From assembly GCA_945889235.1 (NCBI GenBank), contig CAMDBK010000040.1, forward strand, positions 1-15,125: a stretch of DNA of 15,125 nt, read 5' to 3'. Position numbers and translations under genes: made by a program. The notes beneath the pieces were generated by a model. It was not told the origin of the DNA, made no database searches, and saw nothing but the letters and a program-made list of their open reading frames with translations. This document shows, in pieces, positions 1 to 6,450 of the stretch. Position 1 is the first letter of the stretch. The number at the start of each line of letters is the position of its first letter. The DNA is from Chitinophaga pinensis. Lineage in GTDB: Bacteria > Bacteroidota > Bacteroidia > SXHM01.

Positions 1-528
1 CCACCACCACCGCCACCGGTTATGGAAACGGTACAATTTGTGGCTCCTGTGGTTGTTGATGAGCCTGTTATTGATGAGCCACCACCGCCCATTCAGGAAG
101 TGGAAACACAAATAGCTACAGTAACACAGGAAGGAAATGGAGATGATGATGAAATTATTATTCCTGATGAAGGGAACGGAAACGCTGTTGTAGAAGAAGT
201 GAAAGACGAGATTTTTACTTTCGTTGAGCAAATGCCAGGCTTTCCGGGAGGAGAAGAAGAACGACTGAAATTTATTCAGAAGAATACCAAGTATCCGATG
301 ATGGAAAAGGAGAACGGAATTGAAGGAACGGTTTATGTTTCTTTTATTGTGGATAAAGCAGGAAACATCAATGATGTGAAAGTAATGCGTGGAGTTCCCG
401 GTGGTCCCGGATTAGAGAAAGAAGCATTGCGCGTTGTGAAAATGATGCCGAAATGGACTGCAGGAAAACAAAACGGAAAAGAAGTACAAGTGCAGTTTTA
501 CATGCCCATGAAATTTGAGTTGAGATAG
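1..528 (+). CDS. Energy transducer TonB, C-terminal part (5' end outside window)
   Basis: TonB links the proton-motive-force complex ExbB/ExbD in the inner membrane to TonB-dependent receptors in the outer membrane. The reading frame is open from base 1 and begins with six prolines before any Met, so the first Met (base 22) is not a credible start and the N-terminal anchor helix lies upstream of the window. About 175 residues are visible: a proline- and acid-rich periplasmic linker, then a TonB_C-type domain over roughly the last 100 residues. That domain contains PGFPGGEEE, the GTVYVSFIVDKAGNI strand pair and a GLEKEALRVVKMMPKW segment near the end, all typical of Bacteroidota TonB proteins. 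Stop TAG at 526-528. The next genes follow on the same strand after a hairpin, suggesting a shared envelope operon. The family call is firm; the receptor served cannot be told. Confidence 0.93.
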   Translation, partial: PPPPPPVMETVQFVAPVVVDEPVIDEPPPPIQEVETQIATVTQEGNGDDDEIIIPDEGNGNAVVEEVKDEIFTFVEQMPGFPGGEEERLKFIQKNTKYPMMEKENGIEGTVYVSFIVDKAGNINDVKVMRGVPGGPGLEKEALRVVKMMPKWTAGKQNGKEVQVQFYMPMKFELR

Positions 529-548
529 AATTTGCTGAGACTTATACC

Positions 549-600
549 GAGACGAAAAATATGTTGATTTATCTAACATGTTTTTCGTCTCGCTGTTTTT
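549..600 (+). terminator. Hairpin with T-tract after tonB
   Basis: Arms at 549-565 and 575-591 form a 17-bp stem with one G-T wobble around a 9-nt loop. Four bases later comes a run of five T (596-600). It lies 20 bases after the tonB stop and 29 before the next start, so it could terminate or attenuate transcription into the downstream genes. The stem is A/T-rich in its middle, so its efficiency is uncertain. Confidence 0.65.
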
Positions 601-619
601 AAAAGAAAAGTAAACATAC

Positions 620-829
620 GTGAAACTGCCGCCCCTCACCTACTTTAATATTCTGATGACGTTGATTTATGCAGGCATCGGGATTACTTTTCTTTTCACC
701 GATTTTTTGATAAACATACTTCCGGATAACCGTAAATTAGTTGGCGGAATTTTTCTGGGTTATTCTGTTTTCAGAAGTATCATTATCTTTCAGAAAATTA
801 AAAAGAGCAAAGAACAAAATGAGGATTAA
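620..829 (+). CDS. Small two-helix membrane protein, function unknown
   Basis: A 69-residue protein starting at GTG 620; a shorter version from ATG 656 is possible, and an in-frame TAA at 611-613 rules out anything longer. Two hydrophobic segments are visible, about residues 10-34 and 40-58, separated by a short polar turn (PDNRKLVGG). It ends in a charged Lys/Glu-rich tail, so a membrane hairpin with a short cytoplasmic tail is likely. I do not recognise a named family. The 3' end overlaps the start of the next gene by 11 bases (819-829), which implies translational coupling with the PstS-like lipoprotein and supports this being a real gene. A role as an accessory part of the TonB/PstS-like unit is inference from position only. 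Confidence 0.7.
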   Translation: MKLPPLTYFNILMTLIYAGIGITFLFTDFLINILPDNRKLVGGIFLGYSVFRSIIIFQKIKKSKEQNED

Positions 830-1760
830 AACAAGCTATACTTTTTTACTAGTATTTGTCCTGTTTGCTCTTGGATTTTATTCCTGCGACCGCTCAGGCA
901 AAAAAGCTGAACCAACCGACACACCAACCTCAGGTGAAGTAAATATTGCAATTGACGAATCATATTCATTGTTGTTTGATACGGAAATTTATACCTTTCA
1001 ATCGCTTTACCAAAATGCAAAAGTGAATGCACGTTTTCTTCCGGAAACAGATGCGTTGAAAGCGCTGATGGATGATTCTGTTAAAGTAGTTGTAATGAAC
1101 AGAGCATTGAATGAAAGTGAAAAACAATCATTCAAAACAGAGAATTTGTACCCGATAGAAACAAAGATTGCGGAAGATGCAATTGCTTTTGTTGTGAACA
1201 ATGAAAATCCTGACACCAATTTACTTTTCGAGCAGATTTCAAAAATACTGAACGGAACAGACACAACTTGGAAACAGGTAAATCCAAAATCGGAAGCATT
1301 AAAACTCAATATCATATTTGACAATCCTAATTCTGCAAATGCGCGTTACATTGCAGAGTTTTCAAAGGAGGCAAAGCTTCCTGCAAATGCTTTTGCTGTA
1401 AATTCAAATACAGAAGTTGTAGATTATGTAAGCAAAAACAAAGGGGCGTTAGGCGTACTCAGCGTAAACTGGATAAGTGACAAAGACGATAGCACCAGTA
1501 TTGGTTTTCTTAAAAAAGTAAAAGTGGTTGGTATCAGTAAAGAAGGTGATTCTGAAAGGTTTTACAAACCTTATCAGGCCTATATCAAAACCAAGGATTA
1601 TCCTTTTTGCAGGGATGTTTATATGATTAACCGGCAAACCCGCGCAGGACTTGGCAAGGGTTTTGTTTCCTTTGTTGCCGGAACAAAAGGACAATTGATA
1701 ATTTTGAAGATGGGATTGGTACCAGCAATTGCACCCGTTAGAATGATTGAAATAAATTAA
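819..1760 (+). CDS. PstS-like substrate-binding lipoprotein
   Basis: A 313-residue protein of the periplasmic binding protein class related to phosphate-binding PstS (PBP_like_2 type). I chose ATG 819 over the upstream in-frame ATG 741 because 819 gives a clean lipoprotein signal: Arg/Lys n-region, hydrophobic core, then FYSC with Cys23 as the lipidation site. An upstream start would bury that signal. PstS-like traits are GALGVLSVNWI in the second lobe and a C-terminal KGFVSFVAGTKGQLIILKMGLVP stretch. The usual SGSS-type phosphate loop is not evident near the N-terminus, so phosphate may not be the ligand. No ABC transporter permease or ATPase lies nearby; instead the gene sits between TonB and a TPR protein. 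It overlaps the preceding small gene by 11 bases and is followed 16 bases later by the TPR gene. Confidence 0.85.
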   Translation: MRIKTSYTFLLVFVLFALGFYSCDRSGKKAEPTDTPTSGEVNIAIDESYSLLFDTEIYTFQSLYQNAKVNARFLPETDALKALMDDSVKVVVMNRALNESEKQSFKTENLYPIETKIAEDAIAFVVNNENPDTNLLFEQISKILNGTDTTWKQVNPKSEALKLNIIFDNPNSANARYIAEFSKEAKLPANAFAVNSNTEVVDYVSKNKGALGVLSVNWISDKDDSTSIGFLKKVKVVGISKEGDSERFYKPYQAYIKTKDYPFCRDVYMINRQTRAGLGKGFVSFVAGTKGQLIILKMGLVPAIAPVRMIEIN

Positions 1761-1776
1761 TGAGACTATAAATACG

Positions 1777-3366
1777 ATGAATACAATGAAAAACGTGAAC
1801 CTGATGATTGCTGCCGGACTATTATTCTCCGGGATTGCTTATGGACAAACATTGAATGATGCAAAGCGTCTGACAGAAAATGAACAGTTTGAAAGTGCCG
1901 CAAAAGCGTTTGAACAATTGATTATTGCCGAGCCAACCAACAGCAGCGTTTATTATTATTATGGTGAAAATTATTTTCAGAATGATAATGCTGCACAGGC
2001 AAAAGCTATGTACCAAAAAGGTGTTAGCTTAAATGCAAACAGCCCAATCAACTACATAGGACTTGGAAAGATTGAATACATCAACGGAAATGCTGCCGGA
2101 GCAACTGAAAACTTCACCAAAGCAAAAACACTTTCGCAAAACAAAAGCGCTGAAGTGATGATGGAAATAGCAGAAGTGTATATCAACTCTGAAAAGAAAA
2201 ACATTGCTGAAGCAATTACTTTATTAAATCAGGCCGCAAAGCTGGAGCCTAAAAACCCTGTTGTCTTTATGTTGATTGGTGATGCTTATTTAGAGCAGAA
2301 CGATGGAAACAATGCCATCGTTAACTATGAAAAAGCATTGGGGCTTGATAAAAAGTTTACCAAAGCAATTCTTCGCGAAGGAAAACTATACAGCCGCGCA
2401 AAGAACTACACCCTTGCTCTTGACTATTACAATAAAGCCATTGAAATTGATTCATCGTTTGCTCCTGCATTCCGTGAGCGTGCTGAATTGCGTTTCCGTG
2501 CAGGGCAATCAGAGAAAGCTGCCCTCGATTACAAAAAATATATTGCTCTTAATCCTGACCTGAGTGCGCAGGTAAGGTTTTGTGAATTTGAATTCGTTTC
2601 AAAACATTATAAATCAGTTTGTGAAGAAGGGCCTAAAGTTTTGAGCAGAGATACTACGTACATTAATATTTATCGTGTGTTGGGTTACAGCTATTATGAA
2701 ACAGGTGATTATGCAAACGGACTATTGTACATGAACAAATATTTTCAAAAAGCGATGGCAGCCGGAAAACCTTTCCTTGCTTCGGACTATGAATACCTTG
2801 GTAAAAATCAGATAAAGAATAATGACTCGCTTGGAGTGGATAATCTGCAGAAGGTGCTGGAAATGGATTCAACAAGAACTGATTTGTACTCTGATATGGC
2901 AGCGTTTCTGATGAAGCAGAAGAATTACCCGAAAGCGATTATTTATTATGATAAAAAGATTGCGCTGGATACTGCAAAGGCTTCACCTAATGATTATTTA
3001 AAGCTTGGACAATGCTATTATAATCTTAAAGATTTTACAAAAGCAGATACCGTATTTGCTAAACTTATCCGTGTTCAGCCAACTTCAATATATGGTTATT
3101 CTTACAGAGCCCGTTGCAAATCGCAGGCTGATTTAGATACAAAGCTGGGACTTGCAAAACCATTTTATGAAAAAGTGATTGAGGTAGGTTCTGCCGATGT
3201 GGAGAAAAACAAGAAAGACCTTATTGAGGCTTATTCTTATTTGGGTTACTACTATATGGTAGCAAAGGATTATCCGAAGGCAAAGGAAAACTGGAAGAAA
3301 GTTCAGGAGCTTGACCCTGCTAATGAGAAGGCTACTAAAGCACTCGCAGACCCCAATCTAAAATAA
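1777..3366 (+). CDS. Exported tetratricopeptide-repeat protein
   Basis: A 529-residue protein with a signal peptide: Lys5, a hydrophobic core over residues 7-20, and a likely signal peptidase I cut after Ala-Tyr-Gly (residue 23). The rest is almost wholly helical TPR units. Clear ones fall at roughly residues 50-115, 160-262, 290-325, 406-450 and 482-525, with typical spacing of small residues and the recurring YxKAIEID and PANEKA patterns. TPR arrays are protein-interaction scaffolds, so a periplasmic scaffold for the PstS-like lipoprotein or TonB complex is a reasonable inference, not shown. ATG 1777 is used; ATG 1786 is an equally plausible start. It is the last gene of the plus-strand unit and ends just before a palindromic repeat shared with the convergent helicase gene. 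Confidence 0.88.
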   Translation: MNTMKNVNLMIAAGLLFSGIAYGQTLNDAKRLTENEQFESAAKAFEQLIIAEPTNSSVYYYYGENYFQNDNAAQAKAMYQKGVSLNANSPINYIGLGKIEYINGNAAGATENFTKAKTLSQNKSAEVMMEIAEVYINSEKKNIAEAITLLNQAAKLEPKNPVVFMLIGDAYLEQNDGNNAIVNYEKALGLDKKFTKAILREGKLYSRAKNYTLALDYYNKAIEIDSSFAPAFRERAELRFRAGQSEKAALDYKKYIALNPDLSAQVRFCEFEFVSKHYKSVCEEGPKVLSRDTTYINIYRVLGYSYYETGDYANGLLYMNKYFQKAMAAGKPFLASDYEYLGKNQIKNNDSLGVDNLQKVLEMDSTRTDLYSDMAAFLMKQKNYPKAIIYYDKKIALDTAKASPNDYLKLGQCYYNLKDFTKADTVFAKLIRVQPTSIYGYSYRARCKSQADLDTKLGLAKPFYEKVIEVGSADVEKNKKDLIEAYSYLGYYYMVAKDYPKAKENWKKVQELDPANEKATKALADPNLK

Positions 3367-3374
3367 TTTGTATA

Positions 3375-3433
3375 GCTTCTCGACTACGCTCGAAGTGACA
3401 GATTGGTTGTCACTTCGAGCGTAGTCGAGAAGC
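3375..3433. repeat. REPIN-like inverted doublet, family A
   Basis: Two perfect 26-bp inverted arms (3375-3400 and 3408-3433) flank a 7-nt loop. It fills most of the 67-bp gap between two convergent stop codons and ends one base before the helicase stop codon. Each arm also folds alone into a small hairpin (3376-3378 with 3393-3395, two bulged bases, then 3381-3383 with 3390-3392). A diverged single arm recurs at 8370-8395. A role as bidirectional terminator or mRNA 3' stabiliser is likely. Confidence 0.9.
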
Positions 3434-5926
3434 CTAATTTTTATCCGTCTTCTGTATCCAGGCTAAAACCATTTTCAGCTTGCCGAAAGAAACAGCTGCA
3501 GGAAGTTTTTCTCTGACAGCATTCAGTTGAGCGTATTCCTGCTCAATAACAGCAGGAAAATGTTGAGCCAGTTCCTTCACTTCGTCCATAGGAATTAATT
3601 GTTCAATCTCAATAGCGCCCAGTTTTATTGCTTGCGCTAGATGCCCTTCAATAGTTCCGACTGTTAGTTTTCTTTCTGTTGCAATGTCGGCTATGCTCTT
3701 ACCATTTTTGAAATGACTTACTGTCTCATCAACCGTTGGTGTCTTTTGTTCTTTTGGTTTGCGCTCGCGTTTCGGAGGAAAAATCTCTTTGGGTTGCAGA
3801 TTATATTCCTCACAGTAGTCACGCACAAGTTGTATTACCTCATCACCGTACTGCGCGACTTTAACTTTACCAAACCCTTTTATCTTTATAAGCGCTTCTT
3901 TGTTTTGCGGTAAGTACGTGCATATATTCTGGATTGCCTGACTACTGAACACCATGTAAAGCGGAAGATTTGTTTTGCCAACTATCTGCTTACGCAAGCC
4001 TGCAAGTCTGCTGTATAATTCTTCGTTTGAAGTGCCGTCAACAGCAACTTCCTGTTCCTGATTTTGTGCATACGAACTTTGGATTTTGTCTGCCGCTGTT
4101 TCTACTTTTTTACCAACCTTCAAATACTCGTTCAGGTTAAAACGATCCTTGCAGTGATTAATACGATGAAGGATTTCGTGAAGGATAAACGCGACTTCAG
4201 TTAGCGAAGCATCAATATCACGTGCTACTTTTTTCTTGTCGGTTGAGAGCGGATGCTTGTAAAACTTCTCTTTCCATTTCTGTATCTCAGCAGAAAAATA
4301 ATTGGCGGCATCCTTTATTCTTTTCTGTAATGCCTCATTTCCTTCGGCATTGGGATTGTTGTTTGAAAGAGCGGTTATCTGTTCTTTAAATTTATCTGCT
4401 ACACCTTGTAGCTTTTCCTGAATTTCAATTAAGTCTTTAAACCAAGCAGTAGTTGATGATGGTAATTCTTCCTGATGTTCTGTCAGCTCTTCATGGAAAT
4501 CCTTTAACTCATAATACCAGCGGTAGAAGGCAAAGATATTTTGCAACTCGTGCAGGATATATTTCTCACGCGCTTCATTAAACTTCTGCGGCAGAATTTT
4601 ATCGTCCTGATTTTTGCCCTGCCACTCTTTTAAGCTTTGATGCGCACCGAGGAAACTTTGATTAACGGAAGAAGTCAGCACCAAACCTTCCAGCGTAGTG
4701 CAGCGACTTAGCGCAACATACACCTGTCCGTTTGCAAAAGCGTTTTCTGCATCAATCACTAATTTATCAAAGGTCAGTCCCTGACTTTTGTGAATGGTAA
4801 TTGCCCAGGCCAGGCGCAACGGATATTGTTCAAAGCTGCCGAGTTCATTTTCTACAATCTCACGCGTATCGGGGTTAAGCGAGTAGTTTGTGTTTTTCCA
4901 TTCGTATTTCTTTACATCAATATCGTAGTGCTCACCTTTGCAACGCACTTTAATTCCGTTATCAGTTAGCGAGGTAACCGTTCCTATTTTTCCGTTGTAG
5001 TATTTCTTGTCCTCCACATCATTCTTCAGAAACATTACCTGTGCTCCTACTTTTAATTCCAGTTCACTTTCAGCAGGGAAAATATGTTCGGGGAAATCGC
5101 GGTAGATTTTTGCTTCGTATATTTTTGGGCGCTCTTTCAGCGTATCTAATTTCTTTTTATTGATGGTATCTGCCTGATTGTTGTGTGTCGTGAGCGTGAT
5201 GTAACCTTCGTCATCAGCGGGAACAAAGTTTCTTTTGAGGCGTGAATTCAGCAACTCAAAGTTTGCCTGTGAAAGATTGTTGTTTCTGATTCCGTTGAGC
5301 ACATCAATAAAGGTATTGTCCTGTTGGCGGAAGATTTCTTTCAGTTCCACCATCACCGGAACATGCTCACGCAAGACAATGCTGTCGAAGAAAAAGATAG
5401 AGGGATAATAGTTTTTGAGGAAATCCCATTCATGGTTTTTCACCACGGGAGGAAGCTGATGCAAATCACCTATGAACAAGACCTGCACACCGCCAAAGGG
5501 CAACTGGCTTCTTCTTCTCACGCTTCGTAAAATCGCGTCAATGGCATCAACGGTGTGGGATGCCACCATGCTGGTTTCGTCAATTACCAACAGTTCGAGG
5601 TTGCGGAAGAGGTTAAGCTTTTCTTTGTTGTAGCGGATTTGAGAAAGCAGTGAATGACTGTTTATTCCGTCACTGGAATCCTTAGAAGGAACAAACGGAG
5701 CAAAGGGCAATTGAAACAATGAATGCAGCGTAACGCCACCGGCATTGATAGCCGCAACGCCTGTGGGCGCAGCCACCACCATTTTCTTAAAGCTATGCTG
5801 GCGCAGGTATTTCAGAAAGGTAGTCTTCCCCGTTCCTGCTTTTCCCGTGAGGAAAATATTCAGGTTGGTTTCGGTTACAAACCTGAAAGCAAGGTCAAAA
5901 GCTTCGGTGTGTTTCAGTTCTGACAT
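3434..5926 (-). CDS. Pif1/RecD-like SF1 helicase with HRDC and helix-turn-helix tails
   Basis: An 830-residue ATP-dependent DNA helicase. Visible parts: Walker A GKAGTGKTT at residues 28-36; Walker B VIDETS at 114-119; GDLHQLPPV at 153-161, typical of the Pif1/RecD branch; the UvrD_C_2-type motif TIHKSQGLTFDKL at 377-389; and QVYVALSRC at 401-409. A long helical segment follows (about 445-625), then an HRDC-like domain (about 635-708, with KIKGFGKVKVAQYG) and a RecQ-tail-type HTH_40-like domain (about 730-812). I chose ATG 5924-5926. The longer frame starts with TTG at 5978-5980, which falls in the -33 position of a candidate promoter and adds an implausible hydrophobic leader. It is probably a genome-maintenance helicase acting on forks or structured DNA. 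Divergent from the CoA-binding gene. Confidence 0.92.
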   Translation of the reverse strand: MSELKHTEAFDLAFRFVTETNLNIFLTGKAGTGKTTFLKYLRQHSFKKMVVAAPTGVAAINAGGVTLHSLFQLPFAPFVPSKDSSDGINSHSLLSQIRYNKEKLNLFRNLELLVIDETSMVASHTVDAIDAILRSVRRRSQLPFGGVQVLFIGDLHQLPPVVKNHEWDFLKNYYPSIFFFDSIVLREHVPVMVELKEIFRQQDNTFIDVLNGIRNNNLSQANFELLNSRLKRNFVPADDEGYITLTTHNNQADTINKKKLDTLKERPKIYEAKIYRDFPEHIFPAESELELKVGAQVMFLKNDVEDKKYYNGKIGTVTSLTDNGIKVRCKGEHYDIDVKKYEWKNTNYSLNPDTREIVENELGSFEQYPLRLAWAITIHKSQGLTFDKLVIDAENAFANGQVYVALSRCTTLEGLVLTSSVNQSFLGAHQSLKEWQGKNQDDKILPQKFNEAREKYILHELQNIFAFYRWYYELKDFHEELTEHQEELPSSTTAWFKDLIEIQEKLQGVADKFKEQITALSNNNPNAEGNEALQKRIKDAANYFSAEIQKWKEKFYKHPLSTDKKKVARDIDASLTEVAFILHEILHRINHCKDRFNLNEYLKVGKKVETAADKIQSSYAQNQEQEVAVDGTSNEELYSRLAGLRKQIVGKTNLPLYMVFSSQAIQNICTYLPQNKEALIKIKGFGKVKVAQYGDEVIQLVRDYCEEYNLQPKEIFPPKRERKPKEQKTPTVDETVSHFKNGKSIADIATERKLTVGTIEGHLAQAIKLGAIEIEQLIPMDEVKELAQHFPAVIEQEYAQLNAVREKLPAAVSFGKLKMVLAWIQKTDKN

Positions 5927-5946
5927 GATTATAAAAACGATGTTGC

Positions 5947-5980
5947 GAAAAATACGAAATTTGGCAACTAAGAAAGACAA
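5947..5980 (-). promoter_or_regulatory. Candidate promoter of the helicase gene
   Basis: Read on the minus strand, TATTTTTC (5954-5947) matches the Bacteroidota -7 consensus TAnnTTTG at all but the last base. A TTG at 5980-5978 lies 23 bases upstream as a possible -33 element. The predicted transcript would start about 15 bases before ATG 5926. Confidence 0.35.
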
Positions 5981-6014
5981 AACATTTTAGTTTATCTGCT
6001 GTTATAGTATTGCG

Positions 6015-6374
6015 ATGAAAAAAACATTAGTGCTTGGAGCAACCGATAACCCTGCGCGATACGCCTATCTGGCAGTGGAGAAGCTATTGAGGTATAAACA
6101 CGAAGTTGTTCCGGTTGGACAAAGAGAAGCTGAAGTTCTTGGATTAAAAATACAAACAGGACAACCCGTCCTTGAAAATATTGATACCGTTACCTTGTAT
6201 CTGAATCCAAAAAATCAGGTTCAGTATTACGATTACATCTTATCACTGAAACCCAAACGCATCATCTTTAATCCGGGGACAGAAAATGCGGAGTTAGAGA
6301 AAATGGCAGAAGATAAAGGAATTGAGGTTGTGGAAGGCTGCACACTTGTTATGCTTTCAGCGGGTTCATTTTAA
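6015..6374 (+). CDS. CoA-binding domain protein (CoA_binding_2 type)
   Basis: A 119-residue single-domain protein with a Rossmann-like CoA/nucleotide-binding fold. The N-terminal beta-loop-helix reads VLGATDNPARYAY (residues 6-18), in place of the GAS-x-NP loop of the family. It is followed by HEVVPVGQRE, and the C-terminal half has RIIFNPGTEN and GIEVVEGCTLVML, both characteristic of the YccU-like CoA_binding_2 family. Full length for the family. It has no signal peptide, so it is cytoplasmic. The cellular role of this family is poorly known. The gene is monocistronic here: divergent from the helicase gene (88 bases between starts) and convergent with htpG. Confidence 0.9.
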   Translation: MKKTLVLGATDNPARYAYLAVEKLLRYKHEVVPVGQREAEVLGLKIQTGQPVLENIDTVTLYLNPKNQVQYYDYILSLKPKRIIFNPGTENAELEKMAEDKGIEVVEGCTLVMLSAGSF

Positions 6375-6379
6375 AAGAA

Positions 6380-6395
6380 AAGGGCTAAAGCCCTT
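6380..6395. repeat. Short perfect palindrome, AAGGGCT arms
   Basis: Seven-base arms AAGGGCT and AGCCCTT surround a 2-nt loop, 5 bases after the CoA-binding gene stop. With the hairpin at 6418-6442 it fills most of the convergent gap to htpG. The form resembles interspersed intergenic palindromes of Bacteroidota genomes, but no second copy lies in this window. Confidence 0.6.
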
Positions 6396-6417
6396 CCCAG
6401 TATTCATATAACATATT

Positions 6418-6450
6418 AGTCCCCACCCTAAAGAGCGGGGCTATTTTTTT
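6418..6450 (+). terminator. GC-rich hairpin with T-tract after the CoA-binding gene
   Basis: CCCC (6421-6424) pairs with GGGG (6437-6440), with flanking AG/CT pairing across a bulged T and an imperfectly paired interior. A run of seven T follows (6444-6450) and overlaps the htpG stop. It fits an intrinsic terminator for the plus-strand CoA-binding gene. Confidence 0.65.

Noticed and set aside
741..818. Upstream ATG 741 as start of the PstS-like gene.
   Set aside because: It would overlap the small membrane gene by 89 bases and put 26 charged residues ahead of a clear lipoprotein signal.
2303..2563. 86-codon open frame inside the TPR gene in another frame.
   Set aside because: It overlaps well-formed TPR repeats and its own sequence is low in complexity and unlike a protein family.
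3375..3433. Palindrome as part of a CRISPR array or insertion-sequence end.
   Set aside because: It is a single inverted pair without spaced direct repeats, transposase or target duplication; REPIN-like fits better.
5927..5980. TTG 5980 as start of the helicase gene.
   Set aside because: The added residues are not helicase-like, and the TTG coincides with a candidate -33 element. ATG 5926 gives the usual short lead to Walker A.
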